The notes below the pieces were generated by a model. The model saw nothing but the letters and a program-made list of their open reading frames with translations, made no database searches and was not told the DNA's origin. Position numbers and translations under genes: made by a program. DNA of 64,000 nt from Paragonimus westermani. Lineage: Eukaryota; Platyhelminthes; Trematoda; Plagiorchiida; Troglotrematidae. Shown here piece by piece: positions 23,181-35,709 of the stretch. Location: NCBI GenBank assembly GCA_008508345.1, contig QNGE01000145.1:97510-161509 (forward strand). Reading direction: 5' to 3'. The first letter of the stretch is position 1. Each line of letters opens with the position of its first letter.

Positions 23181-23413
23181 CCCACAATTTTGAAACCTTA
23201 CCTTCGTTGTCTTTCAGCTCACACTGTCCTACTTTTCATACTCCCCTGATCAGTCAAACACACTGCTCACACGTTCCCAGTGTGATGCTTCTGTTATTCG
23301 TGTAAACCTATATTTTGAGAATAATCAGAAAACAAAATCCTAGTTATTATTGAACTTGTTAATGTCACTTTTGCTCTTATCAGTTAATGAGTTCTGCGTG
23401 TAGACTAAGTAAG

Positions 23414-23576
23414 AGTGGTCTAAGTTCAAATCCTGGCCGTGGCAAGGATATACACTACTGATGAGCTCGAATGAGAGCGAAACTCGTCTCTAATGCTTCT
23501 TTTCGAAAGAGGCTGGCTGGAAAGTCTATCTGAGTGCGAACGCTGCGATCAAATGTGAGTGATGGTCAACTTGAAA
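23414..23576 (+). repeat. Hammerhead SINE-like unit, 5'-truncated
   Basis: Lies 230 bp after the transporter stop, in gene orientation. It keeps box B (AAGTTCAAATCC), the hammerhead (23453-23495) and the shared body to CTTGAAAA. It is flanked by AAGTAAG at 23407-23413 and 23577-23583, a possible 7-bp target duplication, but A-rich and so weak. It could be transcribed in the 3' UTR of the transporter. Confidence 0.75.
23453..23495 (+). ncRNA. Hammerhead ribozyme, partly degraded
   Basis: CTGATGA and GAAA are intact and stem II is GCTC/GAGC with loop GAATGA. Stem III is altered (CTCGTC) and stem I has a mismatch (CACTA against TAATG). Self-cleavage is doubtful. Confidence 0.65.
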
Positions 23577-23583
23577 AAGTAAG

Positions 23584-26500
23584 TAGTAGTTTAGTTGTCA
23601 CAATTGACCTTTCAGAATTTTGACCGCATAATACGCAGGAAATTTTGCTTGAGGCAAAAAAGCGTTTCCGCTACCGCTGCTGCTAGGCACCGTCGCGACC
23701 GTCACCATCAGGTGTCTTCACAGGAGTAATTGGAAGCAGACGAACATGCCTGTGTGATTATTGAGCCCGAAAATGTTGGTTTTGGGTAACATTTTCTCAA
23801 AGTAAGCGATGGACGTAGTTTTGACTAGGTCAGTTACTGCCTCGAAACTTGTCTAAAAGGTTTATGCGGAACAACCATACAGTAAAACTAGAACGCCGCT
23901 CATAGCATTAAAACTCGGGGATCGGCACACAAGGGGAACTCGAGTTCTCTCACGCAAAACCTGAACGATTAGCACATCGCTATCATGCCCCTGAAAAACC
24001 TGAATTGTTCTTAATTCTCTGCTGCAACTGTTCGGCCGATTTTAAAACCTGGTTTGGTTTCAGGAAGTTGCATGGCTAATGAGACACACGCACGTGACAA
24101 CCGCACATTCCTGGGATGTGCGAACCTACGTTCTCGCACGGTCTAGAGCACGGATTTCTTCAAAAACGCAAGTGACTTCGAAATCACATGACAAATTGAG
24201 GACAACTCACTGCAGGCGTATAATTGTCACTCAGGAATTGCTATGCTGTAAAACACTCTTGAGATCACCTAGTTACGTTCTTCTACCCCAAACCATGTGT
24301 GTATTCCAGTACCCGTGCGCGCTCAGATTGTATAAGTTTGAATGATATATATATATATCTATATATGATTAATGAGGTCAGTGTAACGTTTCTCTGCTCT
24401 CCGTCAAGACCCTCCCGTATTTCTTCTCAGATAGGTAACATTGAGGAGTTTGCAATAAAAATGTTACGTCTGCATTATCGACTATGAAAGAAAGTGTATA
24501 ATTTTCATGGATTAATTATCGTCTATTTGCTATCTCGCTAGTGGACGTAGATTTTGAAGTCTTAACTTTACATGTGTTTGTTCCCTATCTCCTCCTCCTA
24601 GTCGGTCCATCCTGATGTTAGTGAGAACAAAAATTTTACTGCCCGAACATTCTCTCATGCTATCTCCTTACAGTATTCATGTGAGTGTTTTTCCATGGAT
24701 CGTCTGTACAGGTAGCTTCTCATCAAGCGCTTTTACTCGCGTAGTGCGCCCACAATTTGCAGTCATGGATTTGATTTTGCTTGTTAATCCGATAATATCG
24801 CTAATCCGATTAACCGAACTCGTTTAAGCTGGTGTCATGTTTCACAGGGACTAAACCATAAAATTTCAGTCTCCTGTATCTTGTTTGAACTAGCTTGTAC
24901 TGGCTTGGGTTGGTGTCAAAGTTCTCACATGCAGCTCCCTTTTTATGTTGTGATTGGAAGGGTCACACCATGACAATGACATACAGTTTGCTTTTGTTCA
25001 GTTTTACCTGAATGGCGCACGTTTTCGATATCATCTTTTTTTGGATGCCCTAAGCCATTTCAGTATCACACATTCAGAATAACTGTTCACTGCTCTGCCG
25101 AAACACCCAAGCGGACAACGTTGTGGAGCGTTATCCAAAACCTCGAAGTATCTCAAAAGTAAGAGTGATTTCTGACAACGCTGCGTCCTTGACCAGCGGT
25201 TCATCTATCCGTAAAACAATAAATATTTGTGATCGAATAGAAACAACGTGGATGATTTTATAGCTACTAGTGAACCAAAGAAATCGACACTGGAGTCCTC
25301 CTTCGGTCTAATTTATTTGTTCTTTCTCCATCACTCTTTGGTAACACCAACACAACATATGCTGTTCTGGTTTAACTGAATTGGACTGACGCCAAATCAT
25401 TTGTTATTCGCTACGGATTATACAAGACATTTTCCTAAACGAAAGTGTCATCGTCATTAGAGCTGATCCATTTACTCGAGATTCCAGTTGTGTAGTTGGC
25501 AACGGTTAGCTGAGTCATTAGAATAAGCCAGTAATTCGTTTTGTTTGTTCTGAATTGGCACCCCCTCCGATGTGCCTACATTGGATTAGTTTCGGATGCA
25601 CTAAAGCTCTGACACTATTGAGGCATTTTTGTGCCCTGTTTGCTCATCATTTTGGGCCAACCAATCAATCCCAGAATCCCTGGTAGAGGCAACGAGTCAG
25701 TGCCTGTGTGCTGATTGTTAAAATGTCTTGCTACTTATTCTGCACTAAGCTAGGTTGTACATCACGTGATTTGACATCACGTTGATGAATGGAAATAGGA
25801 GATGTTTATCTGAGGCATGCACCTACCACAATTTGTGTTTACGTCTTTGTCGGACAATCAATGTTGTGGACCACCTGAGAAACATTCCAGACGTTACTAG
25901 AAGAACCACTTTGACTTTGTTAATGAGACGTTAGTTCTTAAACAAATCACTATCAAATGAAGCAGTCACAATTCGGATGTTGCTGCCAACCACCGGTTGA
26001 TCGACAGTAGTGTTCACCTGCAACTCAAACGCATACAACAGTCAAAGAAACGAAAGTGTGTGAAAATAATGATTGCTGAACACTGTGTAATCAATTCACA
26101 GGCGTTAGTGGAATACATATATGGGATTTCAAGATGAATGAAATTATACCCGCAGTACCATCTGCAAATTTTCTGTACATACCTGTTTTTGGTTTACTAA
26201 TCTCGATTTCTTTGAAGTCATGGCTGAGTAATTCGAGCCAAACACAAAAGTAAAGTGGGAAATCTGGGTAAACTGCAAACGGCGCCCTTCGAAGTGAAAC
26301 TAGCAACATACAGAAACTTGGGAAAAGGTTTTAAGTGAATTGCAAGACGATGCGGGAGTGATTACGAGACGTTGATACACCAGGGCATTCAACTTCTCCT
26401 TGACTGTAGTTACCGCCTTGGTCTGTGTGTTGATACTCTGTAGTCTGTTGGATCCATGCCTACCAAAAACATACCACATAGACCGAACGCTGGCACAATG

Positions 26501-26900
26501 ATGACGGGGCAAATGAAACAAAGAACAGTGAGCCGACGACAATCAGACCGTGTACCTTCGGGAAAGTAATGTCTCCGTTGGTACGGTGCAAAATGTTACG
26601 GTAATTTCTGTTATGGAAGGATTGAATTACTTGTCACTACTGTGGAATTTTGAAAAACTATGAATTGTTTTACTGTTGTAACCGGATCGACAGCCTACGA
26701 GCGCGTAAACAGATAACATAATAACGGTCAATGAAACGGTGTATAGCGGGACGAAGATCAGTGGTATTTAACAACGGATTGCGGAGGATACACGGCTAAG
26801 TCGTAACTTTTCGGCCATCTCAGCCACCTGAGAATAACGCAGAAGCAGAAAAACACTGGCCTCCGGACAGAGCTCTTTTTATGCCACTCAATCCGAAGAC
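23584..26900. other. No recognisable gene
   Basis: No canonical AATAAA was found in the 280 bp after the transporter stop. The region has short open frames without recognisable domains and a short AT run at 24343-24367. Confidence 0.45.
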
Positions 26901-27129
26901 AATACGGTCACGAACTAGGTCATATTTGAACGACTTGTAATCAATCAGAAGACCAACTCAGAAGGCGGACCAAATGAAGAGCCAAGCAGTGCAGCGATGC
27001 GCGTAGGCTGGGTGTAGGTGTATGAGCGTTGAGGTGCGTAGGCGGGCGCCAGAGATTTGGCACAAGAGGTGAAGGGCGAAGTGGCACATGACCGCGCCGA
27101 CTATGAAGGTCACTCGCAAGTTTACTCTG

Positions 27130-28960
27130 TTAGTCTTTGTCACAATATTTTTGAGGAACTGGCGCTTCCCCGACACCGCCCTTACGAAGACTGGTGTAGC
27201 GGGTCCTCTTCGGGCCAACGTGAATCAGAGTCGGTGGCTGGCGTTGTCGAAGTCTTTGAGGTCTCGTTTCAACAGCCAGCGGTAAGGTTGGCGCTTCGGG
27301 AAGCTCGAACGTGTCCAGGAGTAGGTAAAACAGCATAGTTCCCTGGTCTTCACGCGTTTCTTCATTGACACCATAGTATAGATGGAGCAGATTGCGGTCA
27401 CGGACCCAAGTTTCTCCCGCCACGGAAATCTCATAAAGCACATTACACCAGCGTCTCGTTGTCACACCTTCTGCCCACTGTTTATGACCGGATCGATAAT
27501 CACTAGCGTGGACAGGTGACTGAACTGATGGCGGAGCGTGTTCATTTAAAGAAAATTGCTTCCGTATTACTTGTTTGGTCGGGATCATGGATGTTAGCGT
27601 GGCTCGCAGTTTACGGCCCTAAGGTCTTCAGCAGAGGATCGGTCACGGCTGAGCAACTTTTTAGGAGTCGTCCGGTAGACAGACAGGAATTATCGTAAGA
27701 TTTCTTCAGACGCCCCCTCTCCACGTGATTAGAGCTGGGCACGTTTTAGTGTGTCGACGAGGCGTTCTGCTTGCCCGTTGGGCTGCAGATGGTATGGGGC
27801 CGGACGAAAGTGTTCAGTGGAGTTGCACCGGCAGAATTCTGCGAAATGGCCTGACGTGAATTGGGTACCATTGTCGGACATGATGGTTTCTAGGAGGCTA
27901 TGCTGACTGAACACTCGTCGAAGAGTGTTGATAGTGGCAGTCGCCGTCGGTGAATTTACTGGTACGAACTCAGGAATGAGGATGCTCAGTTCCTCAAGAT
28001 GCTGGAGCTCTGAGTCCACGACTGCCAGATTTCCGTACGGTACCGATCTTTTCGGACGAAAAATGAGTTGAACTTTTGAAGATAGATGTAGGATTGCTTG
28101 GGTCGGAGAACAAAGTCCTAGACATTCCTGAAACACTGGCGCGGAGCGTTGAGCGGTTTCAGTTATCGCGTTGCGTAGCGCGGCAGGGGAGCCCACTTCG
28201 TTGCAGATTGCACGAAGTGGAAAATCGAGCAGACCAAGTTGTTCTATCCAGTCGAGCCCGAGTAGATTGAGATTCGAGCCAGAGACGCGGCAGGAACTGT
28301 TAATAGTTGTGTCTCGGAATGAAACTCAACACTGCAATTGGCCAGTCAATTACAAAAGGCCGCCACAAACGCTGGTGAGGGATTGAGACGTCCGTCGAAT
28401 TAGGGATGGGTTAAGCGTTTTCCAGATATTCTCCGAAATGACTGTAATATCCGACGCAGTGTCCAACTGCAATCGAACTGGAAAGCCATTTATCATGACC
28501 GACACTAACTTCCGTCAACCGGAAGCGTTGACTCGGAAGGTGGTCAGCAGACCCAGGGATTTGCCTAGCGATTTGGATCTGAGCCCCAAGTTGAACTTGA
28601 GTTTGTACCGCAGCTTGGAGGTGAAAGAACCACCGTCAGTGTGCCCGGATTGACAGAAGTCGTCCTTGTGCCCCAGCTGCCCACAGCGAGAGCAACGGCA
28701 CTGCCAGAAAGATCAGTCACAATGAAAGTACCGCGTGCCACAATGCCTGCACGAGGACGAAGGTGACTTCTTGGTGTGTGAGCACAGAGTACGAGAGCCA
28801 ATCGCTAACGAACGGGGGCATATTATCTGAGCTAACCAATGTTCCCCGAAATTCAGTTGTGATTGACCATCCTCACGTGTTTCTATGCTAGTGCTAGGTA
28901 GAAGTGGCACACGCAACTTACTTTCACTTAACAAAGATATAGTAGGTTGTGGGCAGGTCT
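27130..28960 (-). pseudogene. Internally deleted Ty3/gypsy retrotransposon
   Basis: Read on the - strand: two CCHC-type zinc-knuckle stretches (about 28770-28640, shifting frame), a retroviral-type aspartic protease site LDTASDITVIS (28436-28478; Ala replaces the usual Gly of DTG), the start of the RT (VPYGNLAVVDSELQ, about 28040-28000), then directly integrase core (27950-27730) with SDNGTQFTSGHFAEF, YHLQPNGQAERLVD and its catalytic Asp and Glu. Integrase C-terminus continues through 27588-27130 (GETWVRDRN). The RT palm, RNase H and integrase N-terminus are missing at a junction near 27960, roughly 2 kb of coding capacity. Stops and frameshifts confirm a dead copy. Resembles the Mag-like branch by its protease and integrase wording; I could not find its LTRs. 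Confidence 0.85.
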
Positions 28961-30770
28961 TTCAAGGTTACTCATCTCGTTTGTTCGAAAATGTTTACGA
29001 TGACTAAGGTACGTGACGGAAGTGAAAGGTGGCCAAATCTCAAACGAAGAGCAGTACAATGAACTGGCCACTGGATCCAACTCCTTTGGAAGATTGATCT
29101 TACATCGCAATAGTTATCGTCTATTAGGACAATCCACCTGCCTCTCAGCACACTACAATCACATTCACCACGAAACCAGTTATGCGAACAGGACAGCATA
29201 CTCACTGGTTTGGTCAGTGAGCCGTTCCACCAGTAGCTTATCTTGTGAGGTGCATTTCGAAATGCTGTTGCAGTGTCTCTCTCACCAGGTATTTCGCTCA
29301 GGATTTGGTCGCTTTGTTACGAAAGGTGGCTTCCAGCAGAAAGACGGAACTCGGGATAGGATGTTTTTATTTGCGATCGATGCACACTAACAGCAATACT
29401 GTATACCCTGCACCGAAACGGTCCTGCCACCTCACTTTTCCAATTTAAGTGTTAAATTCATGAGTGAACCGCTAGTCTCTTGTATATGAGCACATCAAGT
29501 TCAGACTTGGCGCGGTGTCAGAACACAAAGTTTTGGAATATGACTGTAATTGGTAAACCAATTGAACGAACATGAATGTCAGTATTAGGAGTGTAGCACC
29601 TGCCCAGGTTAATATGATCCCATCAGACTGAGGTCAAGGTCAGTATTAGTCAGCCAGATAGACGCCGGGTAGTTTGAAAACCCGATGTGTCTCACTGTGC
29701 AGTCAGCATTGTGATGGCCACACTGTTTCCCCGACGGTGTGGACGAGAACTCATTAGCATTTGGCCATACCCGTTGTGGCTATCACATAATTTCGGTTTT
29801 GCTGTGCCAAGAGATGATGAACTGACCGACGTGGATAACGCAAGATTTTTACACTCAACTAAATCACTTTGAGCATATGGGCGATCGCCAGAACAGTGCA
29901 GAGATCAACTAATTTTGCAGTTAGCGTGCTGTTCAGTGTTCGACCGGGTTTTGGACCAGCAAAACTGGTCAACCGATTGTGGCCCACAAGACGTTCTTGC
30001 TTTCATCCCTTCCTTGAATGAGAATACTGTTGACTGGGTCTGTGCACCAGGTAGTATCACTCACACACATCACCTAAATTGGCTTAAGCACTGCTCCCCA
30101 TTCCGACATCGCGCAAAGGCCCAGCTGTGTTGTAGAAAACCATATTGAACCTTTCAAAGATTGTACATGTTTGACTCATTCAGGTTGTACGATTGAGCCA
30201 GGACATTGATGAAACCCCATCGGATGCCATTCTCAACGAACAGATGAAAACAGACATGCTGAACTAACCCTTTCATCGGTGTATCACCTGTTTGGCTGAA
30301 CTTGACAGGCTTGTCGAATAGACCAGTTTAAGGAGTAAGAGGCTCAGTTTTAGACTCCATCTGACAATAGACGCACTGGACACAGAAACAAAGACATCTG
30401 TGATGAAGTACGAAGTCTTAGGACTGTAGAATTTGAGCAGAGATAAGGTTTCCGAGTTAATTACACCTAGCATCTAAATTCACACATAACAAAATTGACT
30501 GTACCCTCAAAAGGTTGTACGGAAACAATCTAAAAGTTAATTTCTAGTTTTACGCTTCAAGTTCAGTGTTGTTTATACTCGGAAAACAAGCCAATAAGAG
30601 TATATTGCCTGATCTTCAAACTGATTTCACTCTACCATATGAAGTACATGCTGCGGAAATCAAAATTACGAAATATGCGCAAAATTGTTACTGACGTATT
30701 GTCCTGATCGCCGACAGGCAACAACAGGTCGATATGTTGAAAAAAAAGATTGCATGAGAACTTACGATAG
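28961..30770. other. No recognisable gene
   Basis: Upstream side of the deleted gypsy element. It may contain its gag or LTR in decayed form, but nothing could be aligned. The + strand frame 29013-29390 has no known domain. Confidence 0.4.
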
Positions 30771-30779
30771 AGTTAGAAA

Positions 30780-31610
30780 AAGTACAGTCTGCCTTTTCTA
30801 GATGTACTGATTCAACGTAAAGCTGACAACACAAAATGTTTGGTCTACCGAACTTCCACTTGGATAGGGCAGTACTCGTGATACTGCAGTTTGGTGCCAG
30901 TTCAGCACCAACGGTATTGGGTAAGAACTTTGTTCTATCGAGCTCGGAAAATCTACACAATCGGCAAAGAATATTGTCGTCTTGAAGACACATTAGAAAC
31001 AAACACTTACCCTCGAGGTATTATAGGGTGGTTCAGTAAACCGGATTTCAATAGCCAACCCGTCCGCTTCGTTGAACCGAAGGTTGCGTTCATTCGACTT
31101 CGTTTCAAGGGCGATGATGATCGTCTACTCTCGGAAAGTCGATTAGCCTTCGCTGTTAGACGAGGTTTTTTTTACGCTGCCAAAGCAATTATCAGTTTTA
31201 ACGCCGTCAGAGTACCAACGTTTGTCATCAAGGTTCACCTACCTCACCCCCTTATCTCTCACGGCATGTGGCAGTATTCGCGTGGATGCGGTTTCACCCA
31301 CACAGCAGTAACGAAGATCAACTACAAGTTCGGCTGGCACTGAATTTCCCTCAGTGGGCATGTAACCGCGTCAGCCGAATCGTTGAAAGTGGTGCGGATG
31401 AAAGCAAAGGTCATCCATACAAAAAACCAACTAGCTTTTCGAGACAAATCACGACATTGACAGTCTGTCGACATTCTGATTCATCTTCAGCTAGCGGAAA
31501 AGACATTTACCCAACTTTGCCGAGGCAACTACTGTTAAACGATTGAAACCACCGTTGTATGTGCAAAAGGAACTGTTTATGAAATTAGCATTACCTTGGT
31601 GGCACTGGTC
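30780..31610 (+). pseudogene. Penelope-like element: RT thumb to endonuclease
   Basis: From 30790 the translation gives LPFLDVLIQRKAD and then a stop-broken stretch; the frame 30891-31343 continues with WVRTLFYRARKI (thumb helix), the linker block RLRFKGDD, and the AVRRGFFYAAKAII block that precedes GIY-YIG in this family. The endonuclease core near 31270-31330 is degraded (YSRGCGFTH in place of GIY-YIG). The C-terminal tail VKRLKPPLYVQKELF is readable at about 31525-31570 in another frame. It holds the longest continuous post-palm Penelope sequence in the window. Frameshifts make it non-functional. Confidence 0.8.
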
Positions 31611-31689
31611 GATTTTGCCCTAACTGGACAAGACATTCTCCGTAACTGACGATTTTACGCGTACTTTGTAATTTCCATTTTTGCAGTGC

Positions 31690-32055
31690 GTGCTCCATAG
31701 TGGATGGCCAATTGGAAGACGCGTCTATTGCAACACTCAATGGATTACCTCATTGCGATGTGGAGATATGGTCAAATTCCACAGCAGATGTATTACAGTA
31801 AGCACAAGCGAACGAACGACTCATTACTTAACAAAATCGGGCCAACGGGAGAGAAATAGGAATCAAAAATGCACGGCAGAAAGCGTCACCCATACACACA
31901 GATACAGGTCGAAATGCACACAACGCGTGAGTGGAAACCGTCGCTGCGTGGTATACTGAAATTCCGGTTCATAAACACGAGCAAATGCGTGGCATGCGGA
32001 CCTGCGAATTGGATGCTGAAGATATGGGTTTATCGGACGACTTTTCGTTACAATG
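31690..32055 (+). repeat. GC-rich dispersed repeat, copy 2
   Basis: Collinear with 19300-19665; the matched blocks are listed there. It begins about 80 bp after the Penelope fragment. No coding content is recognised. Confidence 0.55.
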
Positions 32056-32457
32056 AGAGGCAGCAAAGTCAGACCGAACACGTAATATGCTACTGTTAGT
32101 TTGTCCTTTCACATTCATTTCACAAAAATCTTGTGTCGCTTGCTTGTGATATCGTAGATCTCTGGTATTCATACAAAATTACAACTGCTGGGCCGTCTTC
32201 TGCAAGGTGAATAATGCGGAAAAAATCAGGACAGTTGTTTGCGGTTTAACTATAAAAGCTGAACAGACATGTTTCACATCCGATATTATTTGAAAATACA
32301 CAATATTTCGAGGAAACTTATCAGAAATGCTATGTTAACTTTCACAACGCTATGGCAACGATTTTAGTCTCAGTGTAATGCCCGGTATTTGTTACTACAT
32401 GCTGACTGGGATCGATGCTCATTGCTCGTTGATGGTTGCGGACACATTGAATAGACA

Positions 32458-32495
32458 CACTAGCCTCTAGCTTCGCTCCAATTAAAACCCGTCAG
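32458..32495 (-). repeat. Decayed hammerhead repeat (- strand)
   Basis: On the - strand: CTGACGG (core with last A changed), GGAGCGAAG and GAGGCTAGTG line up with CUGANGA, the stem II/GAAA region and the cleavage-site side of the intact copies. Confidence 0.5.
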
Positions 32496-32904
32496 CTTGG
32501 CTGAGACTCGAAATGCAGTCACGTTTTTATGAGTCATCCGCATCGACCTTTGAAATGGTGAGTCATCACACGCGAACGCTCATCCACATGCGTTAGAGAC
32601 CAATGCTCAGACAGTCCAGTGACATCGGGGTGGACACAGTAATTGTCCCGCTAAATCCAATCCCACGGCTGATTAACTCGTTGAATGAGTTGATTCGGGA
32701 TTAGTACCGGATTTTGGTTTGTACAAACGGAACATCATTCAAAGTGATTGTAGCTACCGTACTGTCAAGGACTTTTCAGTCATCCCCTTTCAAAATGAAA
32801 CGTTGTGCTCCAGTATCATTCTCGTTAGAGTTCTCCCGTGGCGTATATCCTTGCCACAGGGGGATTCTGTTTCACATCACTCTCTTGCGAGGTAGTCTTA
32901 TTCA

Positions 32905-33040
32905 CCGGCTCGTCTAATGAAGCCGGCTGGTATTGAAGGCCTGGCCATGGCAGGAAAATGCGTTACTGACCAGCTCTAATACGGACGCAATTCGAGCCCA
33001 GTGTTTCTCTTTGAAAAGGGGAAGCAAAACAGGCGACAAA
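32905..33040 (+). repeat. Decayed hammerhead SINE-like unit
   Basis: GCCGGCTGGTATTGAAGGCC and CATGGCAGGAAAATGCGTTA align with box B and head end of the intact unit; CTGACCAGCTCTAATACGGA with core and stem II; TTCGAGCCCAGTGTTT with the cleavage region. Core and GAAA are mutated. Confidence 0.6.
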
Positions 33041-33289
33041 TACTGATTGAGAGTTAACTTTTATTATTCTGTATTAACTCGAACCAGATGCATATTGCAA
33101 TCCAACAAGTGGAGTGATAACCCTACTTTAAGGTGTACGTCTAATATGGACCGTATACAGGGCTTAGCCTATCATCAAAGCGATGGTGTCATGGTGAATT
33201 ATCTGACTGGTCTAGTCTTAGTGGCTAAGCTACAAAAGCCGCTGACAGACAAACTACACAATCCTGTAGAGAGTAAATTCAGTCTTGAA

Positions 33290-33655
33290 TCATCAGCTCC
33301 AGATTTACATGGCCAACTAAACTGTAAACATTCAAACATGCATCACACTCTAAGAAGTGAGATCAATAGGCAATTGCCATTCTCACGTGTAAAAGAGAGC
33401 GGATGGATCTACTCGGTGTGCTGTCTACGGAAAAACACAAGGACCGGTCTAAACCTACACTTTGATAGCCTTGTTCCAATAGCATATAAAGAAGGATTAG
33501 TGCGATCACTGCTTGTCCGAACAGGGCAACTCCGCGTTAGTGACATTTTTGATTATGAACTATGGCAATTACAACAGTCTTTTCTTCATATCGGCGATAT
33601 GAAATTATATGCAGGAAGGCTCAACAGGACTTATACGCAAAGTAACTCGTAACTT
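33290..33655 (+). pseudogene. Penelope-like RT palm/thumb fragment
   Basis: The open frame 33047-33652 (201 codons) carries from about 33340 the post-catalytic Penelope RT order: EINRQLPFSRV (the usual QLPFLDV strand, altered), a SVCCLRKNTRTGL block, the HFDSLVPIAYKEGLVRSLL thumb helix and a following helix region ending at 33652. The first 80 codons are not recognisable. The frame is open, unlike most copies here, but there is no catalytic YxDD and no endonuclease. Confidence 0.7.
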
Positions 33656-33906
33656 ACAGTTTCCGTGAGAACAGTAGCCACACAACTGTCATCTGAAGAC
33701 GACAACATGTCGATTAGTTTGAACATCGTTTGAGTCCAGCAGTTTTTCGCACATTTCGCAAACCCTGTTTGTATATACGTGCTGTACAATGCACATGGTC
33801 GCTAATCAGTAGTGTAATGCTAATTTAAAAGAACAAATCTCAAGCTAAAGTTTGTGGTAGACCTCAAAGCCACAAAGGCCAGAAACTGCTGGCGATAATT
33901 GGAAAC

Positions 33907-33910
<4 letters not shown>

Positions 33911-33947
<37 letters not shown>
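33911..33947. repeat. (AT)n microsatellite
   Basis: About 18 AT dinucleotides. Confidence 0.95.
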
Positions 33948-33950
<3 letters not shown>

Positions 33951-35513
33951 GGTTGTGTGGCACTATTGGCAATGCATGAAGAACCAAGTCAGTCGCGCAA
34001 AATAGTGTTCGCATTCAGAACAACATCTATGCAGTTGGTAATCAGTTTTAGTGGTAACGTTTCATTTCTGACAGAGGCTTCTCCTGGTTTGAAGAAACTT
34101 CTTTATCAAGAGTGATAGGTTACCACTGAAAAAAATTACCAATTACCCACAAGTCGTTCTGCAATTATGGACACTCAACGGGTTACAGACATAATCCAAC
34201 TAATAGTGTCTACGTTCGTCGAGCATTTTCATACTCTTCCTAGCAAGTGTTTCGCAGTTGCCGACTTTGTACGTCAAGCGTGATCTCAACGGAGGAAACA
34301 GTCTCCTGGCCATGCACCTAAATTCTCTTGTTAATCGGTGAGCGAAATTGTCAGTGTGGAACACCCTATAATGTTGTAAAGGAATGCCAGGGTTGAGGGG
34401 CCGTTACGAAGAGAGTACCAGACAAGAAGTTACGCAATTATCAAGCAACGTGATAGCGAATAGCCAAAACGAGCCATTGTAGTCAATCATCAACCAACAT
34501 CTAAAACTGCAACACTTTAGTGGCATAAATCTAGTTTCTGCTGTTTCGTTCTCAAATAGAAATGGATGATTTGCTACAATATGTCGATGTGACCGCAACC
34601 AGATTCCACTACTTGTTTTCGTGTAAAGAATGAACTTGAAAAAGGCTCAAACTGAACAGTTTGCACAATTTAGTGTCAAATGAGTTTAGCTGCACTTAAT
34701 CAGGTACATATTGCAAAGTTGGTGCTCATACAACATAGTAAATCAAGGCTGGAACAAAGAAAATAAAGGATTACACACACGTATACGAGCATTGAGATGG
34801 ATTATCTATCACTGTCATACCCGACGGACGATCGTATCATTCTGTTGCCAGAGGAGTGGTTACCGCCTGTGGATAACAACGGCCTCAGTGAATCAAAGCA
34901 CTCGTCGGATGTGACGTACGATCGAAGATGTTGGCTGTTTGCATTGCATGAGATGTGCAAAATCACTTGTCGGGACCTGCCATTTTATGTTCAGCCCAAG
35001 GCAAAATAGACTCAGCTACTCCATTGCGAGACTGTTGTTCCGTTCTGGCAGCTTTAGTAGCTCTGCGCCTAAAACAAACCTATCAAGTATGGTCAGGTTT
35101 GGTGTAAGAGAACACTTTCACCGGAGGAATTAGCATCCGGCTAGCTGAATAACGCATCACTATGTAGAATCTTCGACCGACTGTTGTTCAAAGTCGCCAA
35201 CAGGTTCGTGTTATCACATCATCAGGTCTGTAAGCTAGCAGTGGGGTAACTCTCCATTATTCTTTCTGTGGAGCTAGACTGAAGCTTACTGTCCCATTCA
35301 AAGCAGACACCCGTCTACCCAAAACTGGTGCTCGAAATGATCCATTTCATTGTCTACAAGTCCTTTTTTTATAAATCACGTGCTGTGCATTTCAGAAACT
35401 TGAGTTATGATGACCTTCTACTTTAGTGTTCTTTTTAAGCCCTGTTGATGCATCATATGATGGACGTTTTGTTTAGTCCCTAATCTAAATAGAAATCCTT
35501 GTTCTTCTTTCAG
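33948..35513. other. No recognisable gene
   Basis: Open frames up to 70 codons (for example 34797-35009) with no family resemblance. Confidence 0.4.
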
Positions 35514-35709
35514 TATATACATTGATACTCTTTTTGTGTTATATTCTCGATATCATTCTTCCCAGCTTAGCCCTATCACTTGATCCGCCCTGGCGTTTTG
35601 TTCTCAAGAGACAAGAGATTCATCTTCTTACCGGTTTGCTATCTGGCTGGCTGATGATAACCAACTGGGTCACAAAGAACATCACTCACACGCCTGTTGG
35701 TCTCATTCT
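35514..35709 (+). CDS. Possible isolated exon of a membrane protein
   Basis: A 196-nt stretch is bounded by a good acceptor (TTCTTTCAG, ending 35513) and donor (GTGAGT at 35710). In one frame it has no stop and encodes two hydrophobic segments (FLCYILDIILPSLALSL and LLTGLLSGWLMITNW) separated by DPPWRFVLKRQEIH. The layout recalls the helix before the first catalytic motif of lipid phosphate phosphatases (PAP2/PLPP), but the signature Lys-x6-Arg-Pro is not complete here and no companion exon was found. It could be a pseudo-exon. Confidence 0.3.

Noticed and set aside
33820..34014. - strand frame with repeated YIYIYI
   Set aside because: It is translation of an AT microsatellite.
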